DNA from: Trueperaceae bacterium | GTDB lineage: Bacteria; Deinococcota; Deinococci; Deinococcales; Trueperaceae | Length of the DNA: 64,000 nt | Assembly (NCBI GenBank): GCA_002707365.1 | Contig: PAMQ01000018.1 | Span: 1-64,000, forward strand | Direction: 5' to 3' | The notes under the pieces: model-generated | What the model saw: the letters and a program-made list of their open reading frames with translations, nothing else | Database searches by the model: none | Told to the model about the DNA's origin: nothing | In this document: one piece after another, positions 35,004 through 43,137 of the stretch | Layout of the letters: the number at the start of each line of letters is the position of its first letter | Numbering within the stretch: the first letter of the stretch is position 1 | Translations under genes and position numbers: made by a program

Positions 35004-36814
35004 GCTTTACCCTCGACGGATCCGAGTTGCGAAGCGTAGATCTCCTGGTAAAGCGGGCTCGAAGTTAACAGTTCATTGTGAGTTCCTCTAGCAGCAATTC
35101 GTCCAGCATCCAAGAGATAGATCTGATCTGCTTTCAGGACACTACTTATTCGCTGAGCGACAATAAATGTTGTGCGTTTTGCCATCCAAACCGATAGGGC
35201 TTCCTGGATTCGCTCTTCAGTTTCGTAATCCACAGCGCTGGTGCTGTCGTCCAAAATGAGGATCGAAGGCGAGGCAAGTAACGCCCGAGCAATAGCAATC
35301 CTTTGCTTTTGGCCTCCCGAAAGATTAGCTCCGCGCGCTTCCACGCGACTGTCATAACCTAAAGGTAGGTCAGAAATGAATCCATGAGCCTGTGCGGCTT
35401 TAGCTGCTGCGATGACTTCCTCAAGAGGTGCTTCAGGTCGGCCGTACGAGATATTCTCCTGAACAGTTCCCTCGAACAGAGTAGGGTGCTGCATGACGAC
35501 ACCAATCTCTTTTCGAAGTGCTTCTATATTCCAATTGCGCACATCGATTCCGCCTACAGTTACGCTTCCCTCAGCTACATCGTAGAATCTTGAAATTAGG
35601 TGAACTAGGGTTGATTTACCTGATCCGGTAGAACCCATTAAAGCAATCTGCTGCCCAGCTGCAACTTCAAAACTGACCCCGCGTAAGACATTCCCATGGT
35701 CCACCTGAATGCCTTCCGAAGTCGCCTCCTCATCGCATCCTGGTTTGCTGGCTTCTTCTTCCCAGCCCTGTGGGTCACCGTAACTAAAAACTACATCCTT
35801 AAATGAGATTTCACCCTGACGCCTCTCGTTCCCAATCTTGGGATGCTTTGAGAGAATCAGGCTTGGTTTAGTGGCTAGGATCTCATGGACTCTGATTACC
35901 GAAACGCTGGCACGCGTGACCATTGTGAGGACGTTGCTTAGCATTAGTACTGGCGCCATGCCGATGAGTAGGTAGTTAGTAAATGCTATGAGCTCACCGG
36001 CAGTTAATCGCCCACTAACCGTGTCTAGGCCACCGCGCCAGAGCACAATGACTAGAGTAATGTTCGTAACCAGAGCTAAAGCAGGTAGCGCTAACGCCAA
36101 TAAACGTCCCACGCGAATGTTCTCTGCCATGTAGTCCCGGTTTCGAATTTCAAAACGATTATTTTCGAAGCGTTCCCTCACAAAGGCCTTGATTACCCTT
36201 ACTCCAGCGAGATTCTCCTGAAGCTGGGTGTTTAGTAGCCCCAGCTTTTTTTGTACAACACGAAATATTGGCTGGGTAATTCGGAGTAATACCCGGATCA
36301 CAAGCGCTGCTGTAGCTAATGCAACAAGAACAATCATGGTCAATTGAGCATCTGTGACGAACAGCATTATGACGCTACCGATGATCATTAGGATCATGCG
36401 GATTGTGACGGCGAGACCACCACCAAAGAAACCGTGGATTGTGGACACGTCGCTAGAGATGCGAGTCATTAGTTCGCCTGTGCGGATGCTATCGAAATTG
36501 AAAAACGATAGTGATTGTATGTGGGCAAAAAGGTCTCGGCGCAGATCGAACGCCAAGCCCTGTGATATCTGTGCCCGGCAAACTCCCTGAGCTATTGTCA
36601 TTAGCGCCCCGACGAAAGCTGCCCCCAGCATGATCAACGAGCCGCGCCAGACTGTAGATAGGTCTTCAGTAAGAATGCCTTTGTCTATGATGAGCTGTAA
36701 CATACGGGGGACTACTAGTTCCATAGCGACAGGTAGAACCACGGTGAAGAAGCCGAAAAATAAGTACCAGCGATAGGGCTGTAAGTAAGGGCCCATTCTG
36801 AATAATTCGTTCAT
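35000..36814 (-). CDS. ABC exporter subunit with degenerate Walker B
   Basis: A 604-residue half-transporter, partner of the downstream gene. It has a six-helix membrane domain, Walker A GSTGSGKST (about residue 393 on), the canonical signature LSGGQKQR, and a Walker B reading ILILDDSTSAVD, where Asp replaces the catalytic Glu. Its own nucleotide site is therefore predicted to bind but barely hydrolyse ATP. An acidic insert (EEEASKPGCDEEAT) lies just before the ATPase core. No Shine-Dalgarno precedes ATG 36814; GATAAT (36821-36826 on the minus strand) lies six bases upstream, suggesting a leaderless start. The pair forms a two-gene operon. Confidence 0.93.
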   Translation of the reverse strand: MNELFRMGPYLQPYRWYLFFGFFTVVLPVAMELVVPRMLQLIIDKGILTEDLSTVWRGSLIMLGAAFVGALMTIAQGVCRAQISQGLAFDLRRDLFAHIQSLSFFNFDSIRTGELMTRISSDVSTIHGFFGGGLAVTIRMILMIIGSVIMLFVTDAQLTMIVLVALATAALVIRVLLRITQPIFRVVQKKLGLLNTQLQENLAGVRVIKAFVRERFENNRFEIRNRDYMAENIRVGRLLALALPALALVTNITLVIVLWRGGLDTVSGRLTAGELIAFTNYLLIGMAPVLMLSNVLTMVTRASVSVIRVHEILATKPSLILSKHPKIGNERRQGEISFKDVVFSYGDPQGWEEEASKPGCDEEATSEGIQVDHGNVLRGVSFEVAAGQQIALMGSTGSGKSTLVHLISRFYDVAEGSVTVGGIDVRNWNIEALRKEIGVVMQHPTLFEGTVQENISYGRPEAPLEEVIAAAKAAQAHGFISDLPLGYDSRVEARGANLSGGQKQRIAIARALLASPSILILDDSTSAVDYETEERIQEALSVWMAKRTTFIVAQRISSVLKADQIYLLDAGRIAARGTHNELLTSSPLYQEIYASQLGSVEGKA

Positions 36815-37026
36815 GGATTGATTATCGAGACAGGTACTGAAGCCGAGAAGACTCTTGATAGTAAATGCTGAATGTCACGGAGAAGATGTAGGTTTATCAA
36901 CTTCTGAAGTTGAAGTTCGAAGATTAGTTTATTTGCTTCTTCTGGAACGTAAGTCACCCCCTAAATTTTGCCAACCCCATTAAAATGACTAGCTACGAAC
37001 TAGGAGCTCGGAAAAGCATGATACCT

Positions 37027-38631
37027 TCAATCCCGACCGGTATCACTCATGTAAGTCACTAACCACTTCTGATTTGAAGTGACGTTATGGTGCGTTTGAC
37101 GAGCTCCATCGGGCCACACTATTTCCACTCGCATTATGGCTCGTTCGCCCAGGCCAAAGTGTAGTGCTGTGTCGTTGCCTGCACCCAAACTCGACCCGAT
37201 TTTTACCTCTTGCATGAGGGTAGATCCATCGTCCAGATGTACGTAGACTCTGGAGCCTACAGCATCCCTATTGACGTTTCCGGAACCAGCAAGTTTGATA
37301 GTGATCCAATGGTTATCAGTTCCTGATAGGCCTAGATTTCGGTAGAGCACGTAGGATTCGTTCCAGTTGCCAATCACCATGTCGACATAGCCGTCGTTAT
37401 CGTAATCGGCGTAGGCGGTACCTAGTGACGCTTCAGGGTTTTGGCGCCAGTCAATTGGACTACTGTCTACGAAGGTACCGTCCCCCAAATTCTCAAAGAG
37501 AAAATTCGGGTAAGGGAACAACATGCCAACAGGTATCGTGTAAACCTTTTTGAATTCGGTAGTGGCAAGAAAGATATCGAGCCAGCCGTCATTGTTGAAG
37601 TCAAAGAAAGCAGTGCCCCAGCCAGTTGTACTGCCGGTAGCTGAAGCAACACCAGCCACGTCAGCTACATCTCGAAAACTACCACCCTGATTTTCAAGTA
37701 GCACCATCGATTCAACCATGTCCGAAAAATAGAGGTCCAAATCTAAATCATTGTCGTAATCGCCAACAGCTAAACCCATACCGTGCTTCAGAATGTTGCT
37801 TTTCGTTTGCCTGGAGGCATTAGTCCAGCACCAGCCCTTGCAACCCGCGCCATCATTACGCCACAAAACATTCCCTATGGGATTCTTGAGCTTATCGTTG
37901 ACGACATAGATATCCAGGTCACCATCTTCATCTATATCAGCGAAGCTCGTTGCGAAACCAGCACCCTGCAACATTTCACGGTCCAGTAGGTATGAAACCT
38001 CGGTAAAAGTACCGTTACCATTGTTGCGATACAGATTGTCACTAGCTAATTCATGACTCACCGGATCGCAATCCGGGAAGCACGACCAGTTAGTCACATA
38101 TAAATCCAGAAAACTATCACCATTGTAGTCGCCCCACGCTGCACCAGAACTCTTGCCCAGAGAACCAACACCTGCAACGGAGGTTACGTCACGAAATCCG
38201 TTCCCACCTTCGTTGTGAAAGAGTACGTTCGAGCCATTGGCAAGAACATAAAGATCTATCCAGCCGTCGTTATCGTAGTCCGCCCAGACAGCTCCGCCAG
38301 TCCACACTTCATGAAGGCCAACTGAAGCAGAAAACTCGGAAACATCGAAGGTGCCGTCACCCTGATTCTGGTAAAGAACGCTCTTGGTAAGACCACCCGT
38401 AACGTAAAGGTCGACCCAGCCGTCATTATCGAAATCCCCCCACGCCTGCCCCATCGCAAGATAACCGCGACTAAAGTCTTTCGCTTTGTACTCGTTCCAA
38501 CTACCCTCATGGTTAGCGTTAATCCCCGCACATTCACTAACTTCGCTGAAGCCCCCATTTTCGTTATGCTGCCCGAAGGAAACCCCAGGCATAACTAGGA
38601 GAAACAAAATCATGAGTCCCACTATTGCCAT
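37027..38631 (-). CDS. Secreted FG-GAP/VCBS repeat protein with ASPIC/UnbV domain
   Basis: A 534-residue protein with a signal peptide (residues 1-20, ending VSFGQ). Seven calcium-binding FG-GAP/VCBS-like blades are visible as DFDNDGWVDLYV, DYDNDGWIDLYV, DYNGDSFLDLYV, DIDEDGDLDIYV, DYDNDLDLDLYF, DFNNDGWLDIFL and DYDNDGYVDMVI, giving an integrin-like propeller. The C-terminal 70 residues (GSRVYVHLDDGSTLMQEV, SSLGAGNDTALHFGLG, VEIVWPDGARQTHHN) are an ASPIC/UnbV domain. It begins 12 bases after the second sugar permease gene, so it is the last gene of that importer operon. It may bind or display a glycan at the cell surface (inference). Confidence 0.9.
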   Translation of the reverse strand: MAIVGLMILFLLVMPGVSFGQHNENGGFSEVSECAGINANHEGSWNEYKAKDFSRGYLAMGQAWGDFDNDGWVDLYVTGGLTKSVLYQNQGDGTFDVSEFSASVGLHEVWTGGAVWADYDNDGWIDLYVLANGSNVLFHNEGGNGFRDVTSVAGVGSLGKSSGAAWGDYNGDSFLDLYVTNWSCFPDCDPVSHELASDNLYRNNGNGTFTEVSYLLDREMLQGAGFATSFADIDEDGDLDIYVVNDKLKNPIGNVLWRNDGAGCKGWCWTNASRQTKSNILKHGMGLAVGDYDNDLDLDLYFSDMVESMVLLENQGGSFRDVADVAGVASATGSTTGWGTAFFDFNNDGWLDIFLATTEFKKVYTIPVGMLFPYPNFLFENLGDGTFVDSSPIDWRQNPEASLGTAYADYDNDGYVDMVIGNWNESYVLYRNLGLSGTDNHWITIKLAGSGNVNRDAVGSRVYVHLDDGSTLMQEVKIGSSLGAGNDTALHFGLGERAIMRVEIVWPDGARQTHHNVTSNQKWLVTYMSDTGRD

Positions 38632-38643
38632 TTGGGTATCCGT

Positions 38644-39486
38644 TTAGTCCTTCACGGATCCGATTGTCAGTCCGGCTATAAAATAGCGTTGTAGCAGCAG
38701 AAACAGGACGATAATTGGAATAGATATGAGCGTTGCTGCTGCCATCATTTCACTATATGGAACTGCTTTGGCACCCGCCACAGAAGACGACATTTGGGCA
38801 AGACCAATTGGCAGAGTGATGACCTTTTCGCCACGCAAGACCAACAAGGGCCAAATGAAGCTGTTCCAGGAGCCGAGAAAAGTCAAGATTCCGAGCGTGA
38901 GAAGTCCCGGCCGTATGAGGGGCAGCACAATTTGCCAATAAATACGGAATTCTGAAGCGCCCTCCATTCGGGCTGCCTCGACCAATTCAGTGGGCACCGC
39001 CAGAATGAACTGTCGCATTAAGAAGATTCCTAAGGCCGGAGCTACCCAAGGAACAACCATCGAGTAAATAGAATTGTGCCAACCGTATTGAGACATTTGG
39101 ACAAAAAGAGGAATAAGGATAAGTTGGAAAGGGATCATCGTGGAGGCAATGAGAGTAACGAACAGGAAGTTCTTACCCACAAACTTGTACTTGGAGAAGG
39201 CAAAACCAGCGAGGGAACAGAAAAACAGCACGAACACCGTCACTATAGCTGCGTATCCTACGCTGTTGAGGTACCACCACTCGAACGCCCAACCCTGAAT
39301 CAAGGACACGTAACTATCGAAGTTCCAATTAGCAGGTGGACGCCAGGCCGGATAAGTAAAGATTTCGGTAGTTTTTTTGAATGACGCATAGATCATAAAG
39401 GCGATGGGCACCATTGTGATTAACGCACCTGTGATCACAACTATGTGCAGGACTATGACGCCGAGTAATGAGTTCTTCTTAGTCAT
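38644..39486 (-). CDS. Carbohydrate ABC transporter permease (MalG type)
   Basis: A 280-residue inner-membrane permease with six predicted helices and the EAA loop EAARMEGASEFRIYWQIVLP that contacts the ATPase. The start at 39486-39484 (MTKKNSLLG) overlaps the upstream permease stop by eight bases; an in-frame start eight codons earlier is less likely. ATRIP-like features of other families are absent. It pairs with the MalF-type gene. No ATPase gene is in this operon, so a shared sugar-importer ATPase encoded elsewhere must energise it. Confidence 0.94.
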   Translation of the reverse strand: MTKKNSLLGVIVLHIVVITGALITMVPIAFMIYASFKKTTEIFTYPAWRPPANWNFDSYVSLIQGWAFEWWYLNSVGYAAIVTVFVLFFCSLAGFAFSKYKFVGKNFLFVTLIASTMIPFQLILIPLFVQMSQYGWHNSIYSMVVPWVAPALGIFLMRQFILAVPTELVEAARMEGASEFRIYWQIVLPLIRPGLLTLGILTFLGSWNSFIWPLLVLRGEKVITLPIGLAQMSSSVAGAKAVPYSEMMAAATLISIPIIVLFLLLQRYFIAGLTIGSVKD

Positions 39487-40456
39487 TCGTATCACTTTGG
39501 AAAACCCCAAAACGTCGGAGTTGAACTAAAGAAATAACTAAGGTTGCTATGAACAATATGGTGCCTACGGCTGAGGCGAAACCGAGCTTTAGGCGGGTGA
39601 AGCCTTTTTGGTAGAGGTACTGCACAAGGCTGAGCGCCTCATTAGCGGGCCCACCTGTACCTCGGAAGAGAATATATATTTCATCGAAAGTTTGTATAGA
39701 ACCAAGCAAAACAATGACACTCACGAACAGAATGACCGGCCGGAGCATCGGGATAGTAATATGTCGGAACTGCTGAAAGGGGGTAGCGCCGTCAATAGAA
39801 GCCGCTTCGTAAAGGGTCGGGGAAATACTTTGCAAGCCTGCAAGGAAATACACTGTGAGCAATCCAGTAGATCGCCAAACAATCAAGATAATGACGGAAA
39901 TTTTAACCCAGAACCTATCCCCGAGCCAGTAGATTGGTTCTAATCCTAGGGCGATCAAGGGGGCGTTAATGAGGCCAGCGTCTCTGTTGAAAAGAATTTG
40001 GAAGACGAGAGTTATAGCTATTGTGGAAGTGACAATAGGCGTGATGTACATCGTTCGCCAAATGGGAGCAAGGCGGAGTGTTTTGGCGTTTAGGAGCACA
40101 GCTATTACTAAGGCTAGTGGTATGACAATGAAGAGGCTAGCGAGGGCGTAGGTCGCGGTGTTCTCTACTGCTTGCCAAAAGACCCTATCGCCAAACATGC
40201 GCTCGTAATTTCGCCAACCAAAGTAACGCGGTTCACCTATACCGTTCCAGCGGTAGAAACTGATGAATATGGCATAAAAGCTAGGCCAAAGAAAAAAGAG
40301 ACCAAAAAGAAGATAGAACGGCGAAATGAAAAAATATGGTGCAACCTTCTGTTGATTCAAGCGAAAGCGGCGGCGCTTTAAACCCCCACCGGCACCCTTC
40401 AGGTTTTTGTCATTCGCTTTTTTCACTTTAGTAGTACCTCTCGGCTTTTGCCCCAC
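39479..40456 (-). CDS. Carbohydrate ABC transporter permease (MalF type)
   Basis: A 325-residue permease with a basic cytoplasmic N-terminus, a first helix near PFYLLFGLFFLWPSFYAI, and the EAA loop EAASIDGATPFQQFRHITIP. Length and order (binding protein, MalF, MalG) match CUT1-type importers for oligosaccharides or glycerol-phosphate-like solutes. A hairpin separates it from the binding protein gene. The first 30 residues are very Lys/Arg-rich, and a later start is possible. It is cotranslated with the MalG-type gene. Confidence 0.94.
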   Translation of the reverse strand: MGQKPRGTTKVKKANDKNLKGAGGGLKRRRFRLNQQKVAPYFFISPFYLLFGLFFLWPSFYAIFISFYRWNGIGEPRYFGWRNYERMFGDRVFWQAVENTATYALASLFIVIPLALVIAVLLNAKTLRLAPIWRTMYITPIVTSTIAITLVFQILFNRDAGLINAPLIALGLEPIYWLGDRFWVKISVIILIVWRSTGLLTVYFLAGLQSISPTLYEAASIDGATPFQQFRHITIPMLRPVILFVSVIVLLGSIQTFDEIYILFRGTGGPANEALSLVQYLYQKGFTRLKLGFASAVGTILFIATLVISLVQLRRFGVFQSDTND

Positions 40457-40503
40457 GAGGCAGGGGAGGTTGAGGTGCTCTGTCGCCTCATTCTCCCCTG
40501 CTC
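40457..40503 (-). promoter_or_regulatory. Intercistronic hairpin between binding-protein and permease genes
   Basis: GAGGCAGGGGAG (40457-40468) and CTCCCCTGCTC (40493-40503) pair almost fully, and an inner GAGGTG/CGCCTC pairing extends the stem. Such hairpins after a binding-protein gene typically stabilise its mRNA and reduce permease expression. No T-run follows on the minus strand, arguing against full termination. Confidence 0.6.
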
Positions 40504-40549
40504 GTAAAAGTCCTGTGCTTATTAAGCCTTAGGACTTAGCGTGTTTAAC

Positions 40550-41845
40550 TTACTGGCTGAACTCAATCTCTTCTTCGACGTACTCAATTATCCCGTCGAG
40601 GAATTCTTCGGCACTAAGGGTACCGTCGTAGAAAAGCGGCATATCCGCTGCAGACTTATCTTGATAGGCTGGTCGGAATACACTCTGGTACCAGATGGGA
40701 ACGTCCGGTGATATATCGCGGAACACCGCACCGATTTTCTGGCCGCCAAAGTAAGGATCAGACAACTCTGCGACACGTGGGTCGTCGAAAGCAGCTGGCA
40801 TGGTTGGGAAGTAACCGATCTCCTCAAACCGCTTGAGTTGATTCTCTATCGTGTAGTAACCATTCAAGATGAATTCCGTGGCTAGTTCTGCGTTTTCGCT
40901 ACCAGCCCAAGCACCGAAGCCTGTGCCGCCCCACGTTGCAGTGGGTCCACCAGCACCGTCATCCCAGGAGGGCATCTGAGCAATACGCCAGTCTCCCGCC
41001 ATGTCTTCTGCTTGCAGCTTAAGGACGTAATCACCGTACCAGTCAGGCATAATGGATCCTGCCCCGGTTCCCTCACGGAAGTCCGTAATTGGTGAAGCGC
41101 CCCAGAAATCACCCCCAGCGAAGGTCTTGAACGTCCCATTATCGATGCCTTCTCTGAAGAGGTTCAAAACCTCGAGTGCACGCTGGTAGTTCTCCTCTTC
41201 GCCGAGAACGAAATTGCCGTTTACATCAAAGATGTGCGCACCACGTTGGTTGAAGTACGACATCATGTGATCCCCAGAATTAGGGATCAGAAACATATTC
41301 ACACCGTAATCCGCAAACATTTTCGCGCCGGTAGCCAACGCCTCATCCCAAGTTGTTGGTACGGTCTCGCCTAATAAGTCGAAAACCGCGGGTTGGTAGA
41401 AATAGACAAAAGCGGAGATGCTGCTGTCAACGCCAAAGACTTTGCCTTTGGAGGAGAAGGGCGTATGACGACCCTCGGTCACCATGTCGTACTTATCGCC
41501 AATAAGGGGCGTGAGATCGACCATCGTATCGTGAATTATGTCGTCTTGCATAAATCTCGGAAACCAACCCTGCTCGATTCCGATCATATCGCCAATTGGT
41601 TCACCGGCAGCTAGGTTAGCTAGCACTACCGTGGGTAAATCCGGAATTATCTGGAAATCAAACGTGAAATTGATGTCAGGGTGCATGGCTGCAAATTCTT
41701 CTTGGCGGTTAGTAAAGAACTCCACGTAAAGGCCATCATGGGTCCACAGGCTCAATGTGACATCACGCTTTTCTTGCGCCCCCGCAAATGAGGACACGAA
41801 AATTACTGAAGCCAGGGCTATTAATATAAGTAACCGTGTTTTCAT
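40550..41845 (-). CDS. Extracellular sugar-binding protein of ABC importer
   Basis: A 431-residue family 1 solute-binding protein with a signal peptide (residues 1-23, ending SFAGAQ). Typical strings are VTLSLWTHDGLYVEFFTNRQEEFAAMHP near the N-terminus, AVFDLLGETVPTTWDEALA, and GGTGFGAWAGSENAELATEF. There is no lipobox Cys, so it is probably a free periplasmic protein, consistent with an outer membrane. Acidic composition is typical of binding proteins. AAAGGACG precedes ATG 41845. It is the first gene of the importer operon and is followed by a hairpin before the permeases. The bound sugar cannot be read from sequence. Confidence 0.93.
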   Translation of the reverse strand: MKTRLLILIALASVIFVSSFAGAQEKRDVTLSLWTHDGLYVEFFTNRQEEFAAMHPDINFTFDFQIIPDLPTVVLANLAAGEPIGDMIGIEQGWFPRFMQDDIIHDTMVDLTPLIGDKYDMVTEGRHTPFSSKGKVFGVDSSISAFVYFYQPAVFDLLGETVPTTWDEALATGAKMFADYGVNMFLIPNSGDHMMSYFNQRGAHIFDVNGNFVLGEEENYQRALEVLNLFREGIDNGTFKTFAGGDFWGASPITDFREGTGAGSIMPDWYGDYVLKLQAEDMAGDWRIAQMPSWDDGAGGPTATWGGTGFGAWAGSENAELATEFILNGYYTIENQLKRFEEIGYFPTMPAAFDDPRVAELSDPYFGGQKIGAVFRDISPDVPIWYQSVFRPAYQDKSAADMPLFYDGTLSAEEFLDGIIEYVEEEIEFSQ

Positions 41846-42020
41846 TGGTTTCGCTACGTCCTTTCAGTACAAACTTTCTGAGAATAACAAAACTCTAAAT
41901 GCAGTTCTAACGACACCTATTCGTATACTGCATCGACCAGTAGTTGCGACCCCCTAAGGCAAATTTTTTTTGTGCCTCATTATGGCATAAGTCATTCAAC
42001 GGGTTCAAATGAGCGATTAT

Positions 42021-42962
42021 CTACGGATTTTTGAGGGTAGTTTGAGCATTTGGTGCGTTGATAAGGAAATCCAAAAATTCCCTTGCTGTGGCACTGAGAT
42101 TCCTTTTTCTACGACATATTAAGCCTACGGGGCGCATCAGATTGAAATTAGTTAGCCGTATCTCGGTAATAAGGCCACGTTCAATCTCTCGGAGTATGCT
42201 TGGTCGTGGCAAAATACTGACAGCCGAAGAAATATCCAAAGCTTGCTTGATGGTCTCGATGTTGTCAAACTGACTCATAATATTCACTTCTATTCGACTT
42301 TCCCTGAAATACCGGTCGATCTCTTTCCTGATGGTCAGATCTTGATCAAATGCAACAAAATTAATGCCAGCAAGGCTATCGATCCCAATTTCAACTTCGG
42401 TGCTTAACGGGTGATTGGATGAGCAGGCTAGCACCATCTCTTCGTCGATCCAAGGGATTACCTCAATGTGCCTATCTCCCTTCGGGTACGAGATTACGCC
42501 TACTTCTGCCTCATCGTTCAGTACGGCTTCATAGACTTTCAATGGGTGGTAATATTCTAACCGGACAGTCGATCCACTGCGCTCCTGCATGTATTTCCTA
42601 ACCAGGTCGTTAATAGTGTGTAAACCAACCGAATATATGGACACGACTCCCACCTGGCCTCCGACTAAATTGCGGTTACTTCGAATCTGATCAAGAGTCC
42701 TCTCGTGTAAGTTAAGAATTTGCAGGCATTCCTTATGATAGAGGTCACCCTCGTCAGTAATTTTTAGGGGTCGATAACTCCGATCAAATAGCTTCACTCC
42801 TAAGACTTCTTCTAAGTGGGCAACTTGTTGGCTAGCAGCAGATTGTGAGATAGAAAGCCTGTCAGCGCCTTTAGAAAAACTTCTGAACTTTGCAACCTCA
42901 CAAAAAACCTCGATAGCTTGCAAGCTCACGTTAGGTATCCGGTAATTTTGCGCGTTTTCCAT
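42021..42962 (-). CDS. LysR-family transcriptional regulator (divergent from gltBD)
   Basis: A 313-residue LysR regulator: an N-terminal winged helix (LQAIEVFCEVAKFRSFSKGA, then LSISQSAASQQVAHLEEVLG and LFDRSYRPLKITDEG) and a periplasmic-binding-fold effector domain. It is transcribed away from gltBD, the same arrangement as gltC in Bacillus, so it may control glutamate synthase (inference). The ATG has no ribosome site; a promoter TTGAAA-17-TATCTT (see 42971-42999) ends eight bases before it, implying a nearly leaderless message. The -35 lies in a palindrome, which suggests autoregulation. Confidence 0.93.
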   Translation of the reverse strand: MENAQNYRIPNVSLQAIEVFCEVAKFRSFSKGADRLSISQSAASQQVAHLEEVLGVKLFDRSYRPLKITDEGDLYHKECLQILNLHERTLDQIRSNRNLVGGQVGVVSIYSVGLHTINDLVRKYMQERSGSTVRLEYYHPLKVYEAVLNDEAEVGVISYPKGDRHIEVIPWIDEEMVLACSSNHPLSTEVEIGIDSLAGINFVAFDQDLTIRKEIDRYFRESRIEVNIMSQFDNIETIKQALDISSAVSILPRPSILREIERGLITEIRLTNFNLMRPVGLICRRKRNLSATAREFLDFLINAPNAQTTLKNP

Positions 42963-42970
42963 CTTAATAT

Positions 42971-42999
42971 AAGATAAACTAATATTGTGTTAATTTCAA
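42971..42999 (-). promoter_or_regulatory. Promoter of the LysR gene
   Basis: On the minus strand TTGAAA (42999-42994), a 17-base spacer and TATCTT (42976-42971) form a sigma-70-like promoter. The -10 ends eight bases before the LysR ATG, so transcription should begin at or very near the start codon. Confidence 0.6.
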
Positions 43000-43005
43000 A
43001 TTAAC
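42989..43005. promoter_or_regulatory. LysR-type operator palindrome
   Basis: GTTAATTT and AAATTAAC are perfect inverted arms around a central C, containing a T-N11-A core typical of LysR boxes. It lies between the regulator and gltB and overlaps the regulator's -35 element. TTGACT at 43006-43011 abuts it on the gltB side. Confidence 0.65.
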
Positions 43006-43137
43006 TTGACTTATTATATTGCTGTGTGCCAAGCTGTGCTGTTACCTGAGCCGCCAAAAGAGTTACAGATAACTACCCGAACCCAGGGTACCTTGGCAGC
43101 TTCTATCCTAAATTGAAATGGAACCAACTAACCTACT

